NCBI RefSeq assembly: GCF_006542425.1
Contig: NZ_VFID01000007.1
Coordinates: 620,001-684,000, forward strand
Length of the DNA: 64,000 bases
Direction: 5' to 3'
From: Pseudoxanthomonas sp. z9
GTDB taxonomy: Bacteria > Pseudomonadota > Gammaproteobacteria > Xanthomonadales > Xanthomonadaceae
A program made the position numbers and the translations under genes. Positions 8,242 through 15,607 of this stretch are shown piece after piece (positions within the stretch are counted from its first letter, which is position 1; each line of letters opens with the position of its first letter). Under the pieces are notes generated by a model. The model did no database searches. It saw only the letters and a list, made by a program, of their open reading frames with translations, and was not told where the DNA came from.

Positions 8242-8523
8242 ATGAGCGTGTACGTGGACGATGCGGTGCACCTCTGGCGCGGACAGCGCTGGGCGCACCT
8301 GATGGCGGACACGCTGGAGGAACTGCACGCGATGGCGCAGCGGCTGGGCATTCCGCGTCGCGCGTTCCAGAACAAGACCAGCGGCGCCCACTACGACGTG
8401 ACCGCGGACCTGCGCGAGGACGCCATCCGGCTCGGCGCGGTCGCGATCTCGCGTCATGTGGACCGCGCGCTGGTCAAGGCGGTGATCGCGCGCGCCAGGG
8501 AACAGGGCCGCGGCGGCGACTGA
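8242..8523 (+). CDS. DUF4031 domain-containing protein
   Basis: 93 residues with the DUF4031 pattern: MSVYVDDAVHLWRGQRWAHL at the start, then LGIPRRAFQNKTSGAHYDVT and a basic C-terminus. Many members are small cytosolic proteins of unknown function; the conserved Asp-Asp, Trp and His could be a metal or nucleotide site, but nothing is demonstrated. It lies 43 nt after the DUF3037 gene and may be the third gene of that operon. No obvious ribosome site precedes ATG 8242. Confidence 0.8.
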   Translation: MSVYVDDAVHLWRGQRWAHLMADTLEELHAMAQRLGIPRRAFQNKTSGAHYDVTADLREDAIRLGAVAISRHVDRALVKAVIARAREQGRGGD

Positions 8524-8540
8524 GACGCGCTGCCGCCGCT

Positions 8541-9542
8541 TCAACGGCCGGCGGGTGGATCCGTCGCCTGGGCTGACAGCCGCTCCAGCGCCAAAGTCAC
8601 CTCGCCGGCGATCTGGTCCTGCATCGCCAGCTTGTCCTCGTGCGGGCGATCGTAGGTATCCGACCACACCACGAACCCGTCGTCGGCGCGCAGCAGGCGC
8701 ACCGATACGCGCAGGGTTCGCTCCGATTTGCGCACGCTGCCGTCCAGCAAATAGGACACCCCGAGTGAACGCGCGATCTCGGGGACCGGCACCTGCTTGT
8801 CCTTGAACTGGAACGACGCGGTCGGCGCCGACACTTTCAATCCGGGCACCTTGCTCAGGCGGACGATCAGTTCCTCGGTCATGCCGTCCGCGAACGGTTC
8901 CTCGTTCATCGCGTCGGTCAGGTCCAGGAAGGGCAGAACAGCCAATGCCTGCAATCGCCCCGGCGCGGGCGCGGGCGGCGATGGCGGCGGCGGCGCCTCC
9001 GCATCATCCGCGGGCCGGGTCAGCTGGTAAGCCGCCACGGCGGATGCCGCCAGCAGCATCACCACCAGCCACAGGCCGATGCGCGCGGACAGGCGGGATG
9101 GCCCGCGTCCGCTGCCTTCGGGCCTGTCGTCGATGGCGACCCGGCCCGGTCCGGATGGCGGAGCCTGCGCGCCGGATGATTGCGCGGCCGGATCGACCGG
9201 CGTGATCAAGGAAACATCGGCGATCAGGCGGTAGCCCAGCCGGGGCGCCGTGGCGATGTAGCGCGGCTGCCGCGGGTCATCGCCCAGCTGGCGACGCAGC
9301 GAGGTCATGGCCTGGTACACCGAATCCGGGCTGACGATGACGTCGGGCCAGCCCCGGGTCAGCAGTGCGTCGATGCTCACCACCTCGCCCGGCCGTTCCG
9401 CCAGGCGCAACAGCAGCGCCAGCGCACGGGGTTCCAGTTGGACGCGCGCGCCGTCGCGCGTGGCCAGGCCGGACAGCGTGTCCAGTTGCCAGTCACCCAG
9501 GCGCAGCGTGGTTCGCGCGGTCGTGTGCAAGCGTTCTTCCAT
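8541..9542 (-). CDS. CadC-like membrane-anchored winged-helix transcriptional regulator
   Basis: 333 residues. An OmpR/PhoB-type winged helix at about 13-109 (LEPRALALLLRLAERPGEVV, VYQAMTSLRRQLGDD, YIATAPRLGYRLIA), a Pro/Gly-rich linker, one membrane helix near 153-172 (LWLVVMLLAASAVAAYQL), then a periplasmic domain of the TolB-N/FlgO-like type (LAVLPFLDLTDAMNEEPFADGMTEELIVRLSKV) often found in ToxR/CadC relatives. It probably binds DNA while sensing an envelope signal. The divergent SGNH hydrolase gene 130 nt away is a candidate target. Ligand and regulon are unknown. Confidence 0.85.
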   Translation of the reverse strand: MEERLHTTARTTLRLGDWQLDTLSGLATRDGARVQLEPRALALLLRLAERPGEVVSIDALLTRGWPDVIVSPDSVYQAMTSLRRQLGDDPRQPRYIATAPRLGYRLIADVSLITPVDPAAQSSGAQAPPSGPGRVAIDDRPEGSGRGPSRLSARIGLWLVVMLLAASAVAAYQLTRPADDAEAPPPPSPPAPAPGRLQALAVLPFLDLTDAMNEEPFADGMTEELIVRLSKVPGLKVSAPTASFQFKDKQVPVPEIARSLGVSYLLDGSVRKSERTLRVSVRLLRADDGFVVWSDTYDRPHEDKLAMQDQIAGEVTLALERLSAQATDPPAGR

Positions 9543-9672
9543 CCGTTTCAGAACTTTTCAGCGCGTTTCAGGCCCGCCTTCAGGACTTCGGAGCGGCGGG
9601 ACCGGCATCGTACCGCGCGCCGGTCGTCGCCAGACAGCACCGGCCGCTTTCAATCCAAACCGGGAATCCCGC

Positions 9673-11031
9673 ATGCCTTTCGTGTCGAAATCCTTCGTTG
9701 TTCCCCTGGCCTGCCTGCTGCTCGTGCTGGCATCACGGGTCCCCGTCCAGGCGCAGGTTCCCCTGCGCGATGACGACCAGCACTGGGTCGCCAGCTGGGC
9801 CGCGGCGCCGGTGGGCGCGGGAGAGGCGCTGTCGCCCGTGACGATACGCCAGGTGGTTCGCACCAGCCTGGGCGGAGCGGCGGTCCGCGTGCGCCTGTCC
9901 AACCTGTTCGGCAGCCAGCCACTCACGATCGGTCCGGTCCGGCTGGCCCGGCATGCGGACGGTGTCGCCATCCAGGCCGGCACCGACCGGGCGGTGACAT
10001 TCACGGGCTTGCCGCAGGTCACTCTTCCGCCGGGCGGCTCGGTTCTGAGCGATGCCGTGACTCTGCCGGTGAAGGCATTGGAGCGGCTTTCCATCAGCCT
10101 GTACCTGCCGCAAGGCGCGACCGCGCCCACCGTCCATCAGGTCGGCAACCAGACGGTATACCTAGCGCGGGGCGATCTCACTTCGCAGTCGCGATTCGAA
10201 CCGGAAGGCGAACCCGACGATACCCGCTACCTGCTGACCGATCTGGAAGTCGCCACGCCGGCGGGCGCGCGTGCCTTCGTCGTGCTGGGCGACTCGATCA
10301 CCGACGGCGTGGGTTCCAGCGAGAACGCCGACGCCCGCTGGCCCGACCGGCTCGCGGAACGGCTGCAACGCGAGCCGATGCTGGCCTCCGTCGCCGTGGT
10401 GAATGCCGGCATCGCCGGCAACCGCATCCTCAACGATGGCGTTGCGCCCTATCGCGGGCCGAGTTCGCTGTCGCGCCTGCAACGCGATGTGCTGGACAGG
10501 CCGGGCGTGCGCTGGATGTTGTTGTTGCAGGGTGGCAACGACATTTCCGCCTCGGACCGCCTCGAAGCGCCGGACCAGAAGGTCAGCGCCGCGCAGATCA
10601 TCGAAGGCATGCGGCAGATCATCGCCCGGGCCCGTGCGCACGGCGTCCAGGTCTGGGGCGCGACCCTGCTGCCGCGCGGTGGCACCACTTTCCCCGCACC
10701 GCCCAGCGCGGCGGCGATCGCCAAGCGCGAAGCCGTCAATGCCTGGATCCGGGAGTCGGGGGCGTTCGACACGGTAGTGGATTTCGATCGGGTGATGCGC
10801 GATCCCGCGCAGCCCGATCGCCTGCGGCCCGAGTACGACAGCGGCGACCACCTGCATCCCAACGATGCCGGCTACCAGGCGATGGCGGACGCCATCGATC
10901 TCGCGCGCCTGGCAAACGGCGACGGGTCATCCGCAAATGGCACGATGACCAAGCGGAGCCGTGCGGCCACGGGTATCAGATCGGCAGGGCATAGCTGCGC
11001 TTCACGACCTGGCTGGGCAGATCCGTCTTGA
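9673..11031 (+). CDS. SGNH/GDSL hydrolase (secreted esterase)
   Basis: 452 residues with a signal peptide (about 1-31). The first half (35-195) is a beta-rich domain common in this secreted SGNH subgroup. The hydrolase fold follows, with block I VVLGDSITDG (catalytic Ser), the Asn of LLQGGNDI, and the block V Asp/His pair in DHLHPNDAGYQ. Substrate is probably an esterified carbohydrate or lipid. The conserved fold ends near residue 418; the last about 30 residues are low-complexity and overlap the 3' end of the convergent lrp gene by 56 nt. Divergent from the CadC-like regulator, which may control it. Confidence 0.9.
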   Translation: MPFVSKSFVVPLACLLLVLASRVPVQAQVPLRDDDQHWVASWAAAPVGAGEALSPVTIRQVVRTSLGGAAVRVRLSNLFGSQPLTIGPVRLARHADGVAIQAGTDRAVTFTGLPQVTLPPGGSVLSDAVTLPVKALERLSISLYLPQGATAPTVHQVGNQTVYLARGDLTSQSRFEPEGEPDDTRYLLTDLEVATPAGARAFVVLGDSITDGVGSSENADARWPDRLAERLQREPMLASVAVVNAGIAGNRILNDGVAPYRGPSSLSRLQRDVLDRPGVRWMLLLQGGNDISASDRLEAPDQKVSAAQIIEGMRQIIARARAHGVQVWGATLLPRGGTTFPAPPSAAAIAKREAVNAWIRESGAFDTVVDFDRVMRDPAQPDRLRPEYDSGDHLHPNDAGYQAMADAIDLARLANGDGSSANGTMTKRSRAATGIRSAGHSCASRPGWADPS

Positions 11032-11440
11032 CGTTCTGGATGCCGTTGGCGCGGGTGAGATGGCGGGTCTGGAAACGGCGATAGTCGTCCAGATCCTCCA
11101 CCACCACCCGCAGCATGGCATCGCATTCGCCCAGCATGATGTAGCACTCCATCACCTGCGGCAGGCGTTCCATCGCGGCGATGAAACGGTCGATGGTGTC
11201 CGCGTCCTGCGCGGTCAGCCACACCCGCGTGAACAGGGTCTGCGGGTAACCCACGGAGGCGGGTTTGACCACCGCCACGTAGCGTTCGATGACACCGGCC
11301 TGCTCCAGCAACCGCACCCGGCGCAGGCACGGCGAGGGCGAGAGGCCGACCGCCTGCGCCAGTTCGGTGTTCTGCATGCGCCCGTCCGCCTGCAGCGCGC
11401 GCAGGATGCGGCGGTCCAGCTCGTCCAGCTTGGCAGGCAT
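10976..11440 (-). CDS. Lrp/AsnC family transcriptional regulator
   Basis: 154 residues with an N-terminal winged HTH (LDELDRRILRALQADGRMQNTELAQAVGLSPSPCLRRV) and a C-terminal RAM/AsnC ligand domain from about 65 (VWLTAQDADTIDRFIAAMERLPQVMECYIMLGECDAMLRVV). Such proteins bind amino acids and form octamers. It is divergent from a LysE-type exporter, the classic arrangement in which an Lrp-type activator turns on amino-acid export, and the 106-nt gap contains two perfect palindromes. Its 3' end overlaps the SGNH hydrolase gene. Confidence 0.92.
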   Translation of the reverse strand: MPAKLDELDRRILRALQADGRMQNTELAQAVGLSPSPCLRRVRLLEQAGVIERYVAVVKPASVGYPQTLFTRVWLTAQDADTIDRFIAAMERLPQVMECYIMLGECDAMLRVVVEDLDDYRRFQTRHLTRANGIQNVKTDLPSQVVKRSYALPI

Positions 11441-11463
11441 TGGAATCTCCGTTTCATTATTTC

Positions 11464-11482
11464 ATTGGCATCAAATGCCAAT
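11464..11482. promoter_or_regulatory. Perfect palindrome, candidate Lrp operator
   Basis: ATTGGCAT-CAA-ATGCCAAT, 8-bp arms around 3 nt, 24 nt upstream of the lrp start. It sits in an A/T-rich pocket between the divergent lrp and lysE-type genes, as expected for an Lrp/AsnC site. Confidence 0.65.
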
Positions 11483-11486
11483 TTAG

Positions 11487-11499
11487 CCAGAATTTCTGG
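11487..11499. promoter_or_regulatory. Second palindrome in the lrp-lysE gap
   Basis: CCAGAA-T-TTCTGG, perfect 6-bp arms, beginning 5 nt after the first palindrome. Two close sites suit cooperative binding of an Lrp multimer. Confidence 0.55.
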
Positions 11500-11532
11500 A
11501 ATATTCGCAACCCCGTGGCAAGGCAGTGCCCC

Positions 11533-11538
11533 TAGCAT
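11533..11538 (+). promoter_or_regulatory. Putative -10 box for the LysE-type exporter
   Basis: TAGCAT ends 8 nt before ATG 11547, suggesting a leaderless mRNA. The two palindromes lie immediately upstream, in activator position. Confidence 0.4.
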
Positions 11539-11546
11539 GATCGGCC

Positions 11547-12158
11547 ATGGACACCCCCACCCTCCTGCTCTTCTCGGCCACCGTGCTGCCACTGATCGCC
11601 ACGCCCGGCCCGGACATGCTGTTCATCGTCGCCCAGACCCTGGGCGGGGGCGCCGGAGCCGGATTGCGCGCCACGTTCGGAGTCTGCGCCGGCTACCTGG
11701 TGCATTCGATGCTCGCGGCACTCGGGCTGGCGGCCCTGATCGCCGCGTCGCCGCCGCTGTTCGCGATGCTTCGCTGGGCGGGCGTCGCCTACCTGGCCTG
11801 GCTGGCCTGGCGCCTGCTGCGGTCGGCGACGCGGCCGGGTGGTCTGCAGGTTCGCGGCGACGCACACAGCGCGGAATTCCGCCGTGGTTTCCTGACCGCC
11901 GCACTCAATCCGAAAGGCATGATGATCTACTTCGCGATCCTGCCGCAGTTCATCTCGAGCGCCGCTCCGGCGGCGCCGCAGGCCATTGCGCTGTCGGCCA
12001 CCTTCATCGGCCTGTGCGCGGCGTTCTATTCCCTGCTCGCCGTGGCCATGGCATCCGGCGGCTGGCGCAACGGTCTCGACGAACGCCGCCGCCGCTGGAT
12101 CGAAGGCGTGTCCGGCGGTCTCATCGCGGTGGCGGCAGGAAAGCTGGCCATCGGCTGA
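11547..12158 (+). CDS. LysE/RhtB family amino-acid exporter
   Basis: 203-residue inner-membrane exporter. The N-terminus has the family motif LIATPGPDMLFIVAQTLGGG, followed by about six hydrophobic segments and the second conserved block GFLTAALNPKGMMIYFAILPQF. It expels amino acids or related metabolites using the proton gradient. Divergently paired with an Lrp/AsnC regulator across a palindromic gap, which supports amino-acid-induced expression. The exact substrate is unknown; RhtB relatives export homoserine, threonine or leucine. Confidence 0.92.
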   Translation: MDTPTLLLFSATVLPLIATPGPDMLFIVAQTLGGGAGAGLRATFGVCAGYLVHSMLAALGLAALIAASPPLFAMLRWAGVAYLAWLAWRLLRSATRPGGLQVRGDAHSAEFRRGFLTAALNPKGMMIYFAILPQFISSAAPAAPQAIALSATFIGLCAAFYSLLAVAMASGGWRNGLDERRRRWIEGVSGGLIAVAAGKLAIG

Positions 12159-12237
12159 TCCAGTCAGGAGGGCGGCATGCATCCGGCCTGCTATCGTTCC
12201 ACCCACCGTGAGCGCGGCGGATACCGGAGGTCATCGC

Positions 12238-12924
12238 ATGCGAGGTCTGGACTTCAGTTCGTGGCAGACATTGCTGTCGACGCTGCTCGGCCTGGCGGTG
12301 ATCACCCTGATCGGCGTCGGTATCCGCCTGCTGGTGATGCAGACCATCCAGCAACGGCGGGAACGCGAGAATCGCCAGATCAACGAACGGCTGCGCACGC
12401 TCATCGCCGCCTACAAGACCCTGGGAGGTTCCTTCACCGGCCATCTGGCCGTGGACCCGACCCATCTGCGGGATCTTCGGATCCGGCAGGCCCAGGGTGA
12501 AGACGGCGAGGCCATCACCGGTTCGGATCGTTCACGGAGGATTCGCGACGCGGTCGAGGCGGCACTGTCCGACATCGTCCTGCTGGGCACCGACGAACAG
12601 GTGCGACTGGCCGCCCGCGCCGCCACCGACATGGTGGAAGGCCGGCCGATACGCACCGATGAGCTGGTGATGTCGCTGCGCGATTTCATCCGCCGCGCCC
12701 TTGATCTGGACCCGATACCGCCCGGCCTGCCCATTCCTCCCCAGGGCCCGGCGCGTCCCGGCGGCGGCGGTGGCAAGGCCGGCAGGAACGAGGGCGCGCG
12801 CGACGACTCGCGCCAGGGCGGCGGCAAGGGGGGCAACGCCGGAGCCGGAGCCGGCGGTGCCGGCGCGGGCATGGGCCTGGGCGCTGGCGTGGCGCTGGGA
12901 GATGAAACCGAATCCCGGCGCTGA
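12238..12924 (+). CDS. Hypothetical single-pass membrane protein with Gly-rich tail
   Basis: 228 residues, start chosen at ATG 12238 because GGAGG lies 7 nt upstream. One N-terminal membrane helix (about 11-34, LLSTLLGLAVITLIGVGIRLL) followed by a charged helix rich in Arg/Glu. A helical middle region (60-155) contains GGSFTGHLAVDP, a run of charged residues and ATDMVEGRPIRTDELVMSLRDF. From about 165 the sequence is Pro-rich and then Gly/Ala-rich, probably disordered. The central region resembles uncharacterised membrane-anchored proteins; no catalytic motif is visible. Function unknown. Confidence 0.7.
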   Translation: MRGLDFSSWQTLLSTLLGLAVITLIGVGIRLLVMQTIQQRRERENRQINERLRTLIAAYKTLGGSFTGHLAVDPTHLRDLRIRQAQGEDGEAITGSDRSRRIRDAVEAALSDIVLLGTDEQVRLAARAATDMVEGRPIRTDELVMSLRDFIRRALDLDPIPPGLPIPPQGPARPGGGGGKAGRNEGARDDSRQGGGKGGNAGAGAGGAGAGMGLGAGVALGDETESRR

Positions 12925-12941
12925 GGGCGGTCGCCGGCTGG

Positions 12942-13505
12942 TCAGAACGCGTCGCTGCCAGGACGCAGTTCGATGCCCAGGGCCGCGCACAACTGCTGCA
13001 TGCCTTCGTCGTCCCGGCTGAGCGCAATCCAGCCCGCATAGGCATCGCCGTCGGTGTTCCAGTTCCAGAGCGTGTAGCCATGTTCGCGCAGGCGGTCATA
13101 GGCCACCGCCATCAGGCCCGGCACGTCCACGCCATCGAGGAAGTCGTCGTCGCCGGGATCGCCACCCCAGTCGATGCCGATGTTCCAGCGCGCGGCCAGT
13201 TCGTTCACGCTGTCGATCAGCGACTCGCAGTCCTTCCAGTCGACGTAGAAACCCGACGACCAGTCGATCGCGTCCTTCAGCGCCCACAGCAGCCGGCCAT
13301 CGTCGTCGCCGCCGGCCTCGGCCATGCGCTCGCGCCAGGTCGCGAACTGGCGCAGCGCGGTCTCCTCGTCACCCGGATTGATCAGCACCAGCAGGTTCCA
13401 GATCAGGGCTTCCTGATCGCCCAGATCGATGTCCTCGTCCTCGTCGTCACCGGATCGGGAGAACACATCATCGGCGTCGAAGTCGTCTTCGTCGGGTCGG
13501 ATCAT
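12942..13505 (-). CDS. Acidic protein of unknown function (DUF6630-like)
   Basis: 187 residues, strongly acidic (N-terminus MIRPDEDDFDADDVF, then DDEDEDIDLGDQEALIW). The start at 13505 is preferred over in-frame codons up to 13631 because conserved-looking sequence begins just after it and AGGA lies upstream. The body (LLVLINPGDEETALRQFATW, DAIDWSSGFYVDWKDCESLI, LWNWNTDGDAYAGWIALS) resembles a small family I associate with DUF6630, but that assignment is from memory and uncertain. No signal peptide. Convergent with the preceding gene. Confidence 0.65.
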   Translation of the reverse strand: MIRPDEDDFDADDVFSRSGDDEDEDIDLGDQEALIWNLLVLINPGDEETALRQFATWRERMAEAGGDDDGRLLWALKDAIDWSSGFYVDWKDCESLIDSVNELAARWNIGIDWGGDPGDDDFLDGVDVPGLMAVAYDRLREHGYTLWNWNTDGDAYAGWIALSRDDEGMQQLCAALGIELRPGSDAF

Positions 13506-13645
13506 GGGAAGTGTCCTGGATATCCACGGGAATCCTGCCTCGTCTCCCTCTTGGACCATCGAGAACGCGGGCCGCGGCAGGAACTTGGGAGGCGGCCCCC
13601 GGACGTTTATCCTATGCGCCTTCCGCGACACATGAAACCACCACC

Positions 13646-13891
13646 ATGAGCACCGAAACGCCTCCCGACCGCCTGGCCTCCGACCCGCGCAGCCCCTTCC
13701 ACGATGCCGAGATGATCGACCGCGGCGTGGGCATCCGCTTCAACGGCGTCGAACGCGACAACGTCGAGGAATATTGCGTCAGCGAAGGATGGATCCGGGT
13801 GCCGGTGGGCAAGTCCAAGGACCGCCGCGGCAATCCGATGACGTTGAAGGTCAAGGGCGAAGTGGTCGCCTACTTCCGCGAACAGAATTGA
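13646..13891 (+). CDS. DUF3297 family protein
   Basis: 81 residues that match the conserved small DUF3297 family nearly end to end: RLASDPRSPFHD, GVGIRFNG, ENVEEYCVSEGW-like segment, then VPVGKSKDRRGNPMTLKVKGEV and YFREQN. The KxxKDRxGxPxTxKxKG region is basic and could bind nucleic acid, but no role is established. It is widespread in proteobacteria. A TATCCTAT sequence at about 13608-13615 could be its -10 box. Confidence 0.88.
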   Translation: MSTETPPDRLASDPRSPFHDAEMIDRGVGIRFNGVERDNVEEYCVSEGWIRVPVGKSKDRRGNPMTLKVKGEVVAYFREQN

Positions 13892-14054
13892 GTTCACGGC
13901 GGGCGCACGCGCCCGCCACGCATCGTCGCGGTTCTGGCCGGGACCGCTTGACGGATTCCCGATGGCGGTATCGCCCCCGACGGCAAACCACCGCTGCCCC
14001 CGGATGGCGACCGGGTGGGACACGCGCTCCCCCGGTCACCCGCAACCCGTCGAT

Positions 14055-14492
14055 TCAGGCGGCCTGGTGGTTGGCGTAGCGCTGCTTGCGCTGCAACGAC
14101 GCGCGATGGGTCGCGACCATCCGGGCCAGGCCCTGTCGCCGGGCGTCGCTTTCCGGCAGGCAGGCCAGTACCGGATCCCATTGTCCCGCCTTGACCCAGC
14201 GCGAGAAGCGCACGTAGACGCTGTGGTTGGCGCCGTACTCGATGGGCAGGCAACGCCAGTAGGCGTCGTTGCTTCCCGCCATCCACAGCACCGCTTCGAC
14301 GAAACTGCGGGCACTGGATTTGTGGCCGCGCGCGCGCGCGCCCAGCCTTCCTCCGAGATTGACCACGATGTGAGCCCACTCGTCATCGCTCAACTGGGGT
14401 TCGGGTACCGCCGACAGGGAACAGGATGCATCCTGCATCTGCGTCAGGCGGCTGATCGTGGCGTCGAGACTTTCCTGATTTTCAGTCAGCAT
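14055..14492 (-). CDS. Stand-alone IS5-type transposase N-terminal (DUF4096-like) domain protein
   Basis: 145 residues. From about 33 to 110 it follows the pattern of the N-terminal DUF4096 domain of IS5-family transposases: LSDDEWAHIV, an Arg/Gly basic stretch, FVEAVLWMAGSND, YWRCLPIEYG, VYVRFSRWVKAGQWDPVL. The DDE catalytic domain is absent and no remnant of it, or of terminal inverted repeats, was found on either side. An N-terminal Gln/Ser-rich 30 residues and a basic tail are extra. The reading frame is intact. It is divergent from the RcsB-like regulator across 341 nt. A domesticated DNA-binding regulator is the favoured reading; an eroded insertion sequence is the alternative. Confidence 0.7.
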   Translation of the reverse strand: MLTENQESLDATISRLTQMQDASCSLSAVPEPQLSDDEWAHIVVNLGGRLGARARGHKSSARSFVEAVLWMAGSNDAYWRCLPIEYGANHSVYVRFSRWVKAGQWDPVLACLPESDARRQGLARMVATHRASLQRKQRYANHQAA

Positions 14493-14833
14493 GTTCTGGC
14501 TACCGTCTGGGACATGGAAGCGGTGGACTCGTGCCCACTGCAGACATCGTCTTGGCCCCTTGTCTGCGTATCCGTCGGCAACCGCGGATCCACCGTTTTT
14601 GCAGTGTTCTTCCCGTCACAGGTCAGCGAACATCGGAATCGTCTGAAAAATTCCGGAGTGGCACGGATTCGCCAGTGCTCCAGCGATAATTCCGCCGTAA
14701 AGCGCACGTTCCGCAGACGTAGTCACAAAATATCTGATGGCGGCGGCTTGCGAATCCGATAGTTTCGCGGAATGGCAAAGCTCCGATATAGAATGTGACT
14801 GCTTTCAGCCCAGACTCCGGGAGACCACGGCAC
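14493..14833. other. 341-nt divergent intergenic region
   Basis: No gene is visible. Base composition is richer in A/T than the surroundings. TATAGAAT at 14787-14794 is a plausible -10 for the RcsB-like regulator (ATG 14834), with only a weak TTTCGC as -35. The left part is the promoter region of the transposase-domain gene. Confidence 0.5.
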
Positions 14834-15469
14834 ATGACATTGAAGATCGTGCTCGCCGACGATCACCCGATCATCGTTGCCGCTGTCCGTCAGCTGCTCG
14901 AACGCTCGGGCCACGAGATCGTCGCGGTTGCCGGTTCCAGCGGTTCGCTGATCGAGATCCTCGCCCAGCATCCCTGCGACCTGGTGATTACCGACTTCAG
15001 CATGCCCAACGAGGACGAAGCCGACGGCCTGTCCCTGATTGGACTGCTGCAGCGCCGGCTGCCCGAGATGCCGCTGATCGTGCTGACCATGGTCACCAAT
15101 CCGGCCGTCCTGCAATCGATCCTGGATATCGGCGTGCGCGGGCTGATCAACAAGACCGACGCGATGACCGAACTGGCGACGGCCGTGCAGACGGTCATGC
15201 GTGGGCAGACCTATGTCAGCAAGGCCAGCCAGCGCCTGCTGATCCAGGCCGGCAATGGCAAGTCCGCGCAAGCGGTTGCGCTTTCGCCGCGCGAGACCGA
15301 GGTCATCCGCCTGTTCGCGTCGGGCAAGTCGGTGACCGAGATCGCCCGCCAGCTCAACCGGAGCGTCAAGACCATCAGCACGCAGAAGCAGGAGGCGATG
15401 GCCAAGCTGGGGTTGAAGAACGACTTCGACATCTACGCCTACGCGCGCGAGAAGGGCATGCTCTCCTGA
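14834..15469 (+). CDS. RcsB-like response regulator (NarL/LuxR type)
   Basis: 211 residues. Receiver domain 1-125 with acidic pair Asp9-Asp10, phospho-acceptor Asp54 in LVITDFSMPNED, and Lys in INKTDAM near 110. A LuxR-type HTH follows (about 145-205): LSPRETEVIRLFASGKSVTEIARQLNRSVKTISTQK, very close to the RcsB recognition helix region, and NDFDIYAYAREKG at the end. It is followed 138 nt later by the BvgS-like hybrid kinase, its probable phosphodonor, in whose promoter lies an RcsB-box-like sequence. Targets of such regulators in related species include pili and envelope genes. Confidence 0.92.
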   Translation: MTLKIVLADDHPIIVAAVRQLLERSGHEIVAVAGSSGSLIEILAQHPCDLVITDFSMPNEDEADGLSLIGLLQRRLPEMPLIVLTMVTNPAVLQSILDIGVRGLINKTDAMTELATAVQTVMRGQTYVSKASQRLLIQAGNGKSAQAVALSPRETEVIRLFASGKSVTEIARQLNRSVKTISTQKQEAMAKLGLKNDFDIYAYAREKGMLS

Positions 15470-15534
15470 CGGACGACCGTATCGCCGTGCAAACGCTGTC
15501 TGAGAGATGAAGCACGCCCCCGGGCGGCGCGACA

Positions 15535-15550
15535 TTAGGAATAATCCGAT
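15535..15550. promoter_or_regulatory. RcsB-box-like site upstream of the hybrid kinase
   Basis: TTAGGAATAATCCGAT, an imperfect inverted repeat close to the RcsB box (TAAGAATATTCCTA type). It lies 22 nt before TAGGCT (15573-15578), a candidate -10, so it would abut or overlap the -35 position, as for an activator. Confidence 0.55.
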
Positions 15551-15607
15551 TCGAAGGCCAGGGCACCACTCCTAGGCTGACGCGCATCGCTTTTGCGCGT
15601 GCCTGTC

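Noticed and set aside
14055..14492. Active insertion sequence
   Set aside because: No DDE domain, inverted repeats or target-site duplication flank the ORF, so it is treated as a stand-alone domain protein instead.
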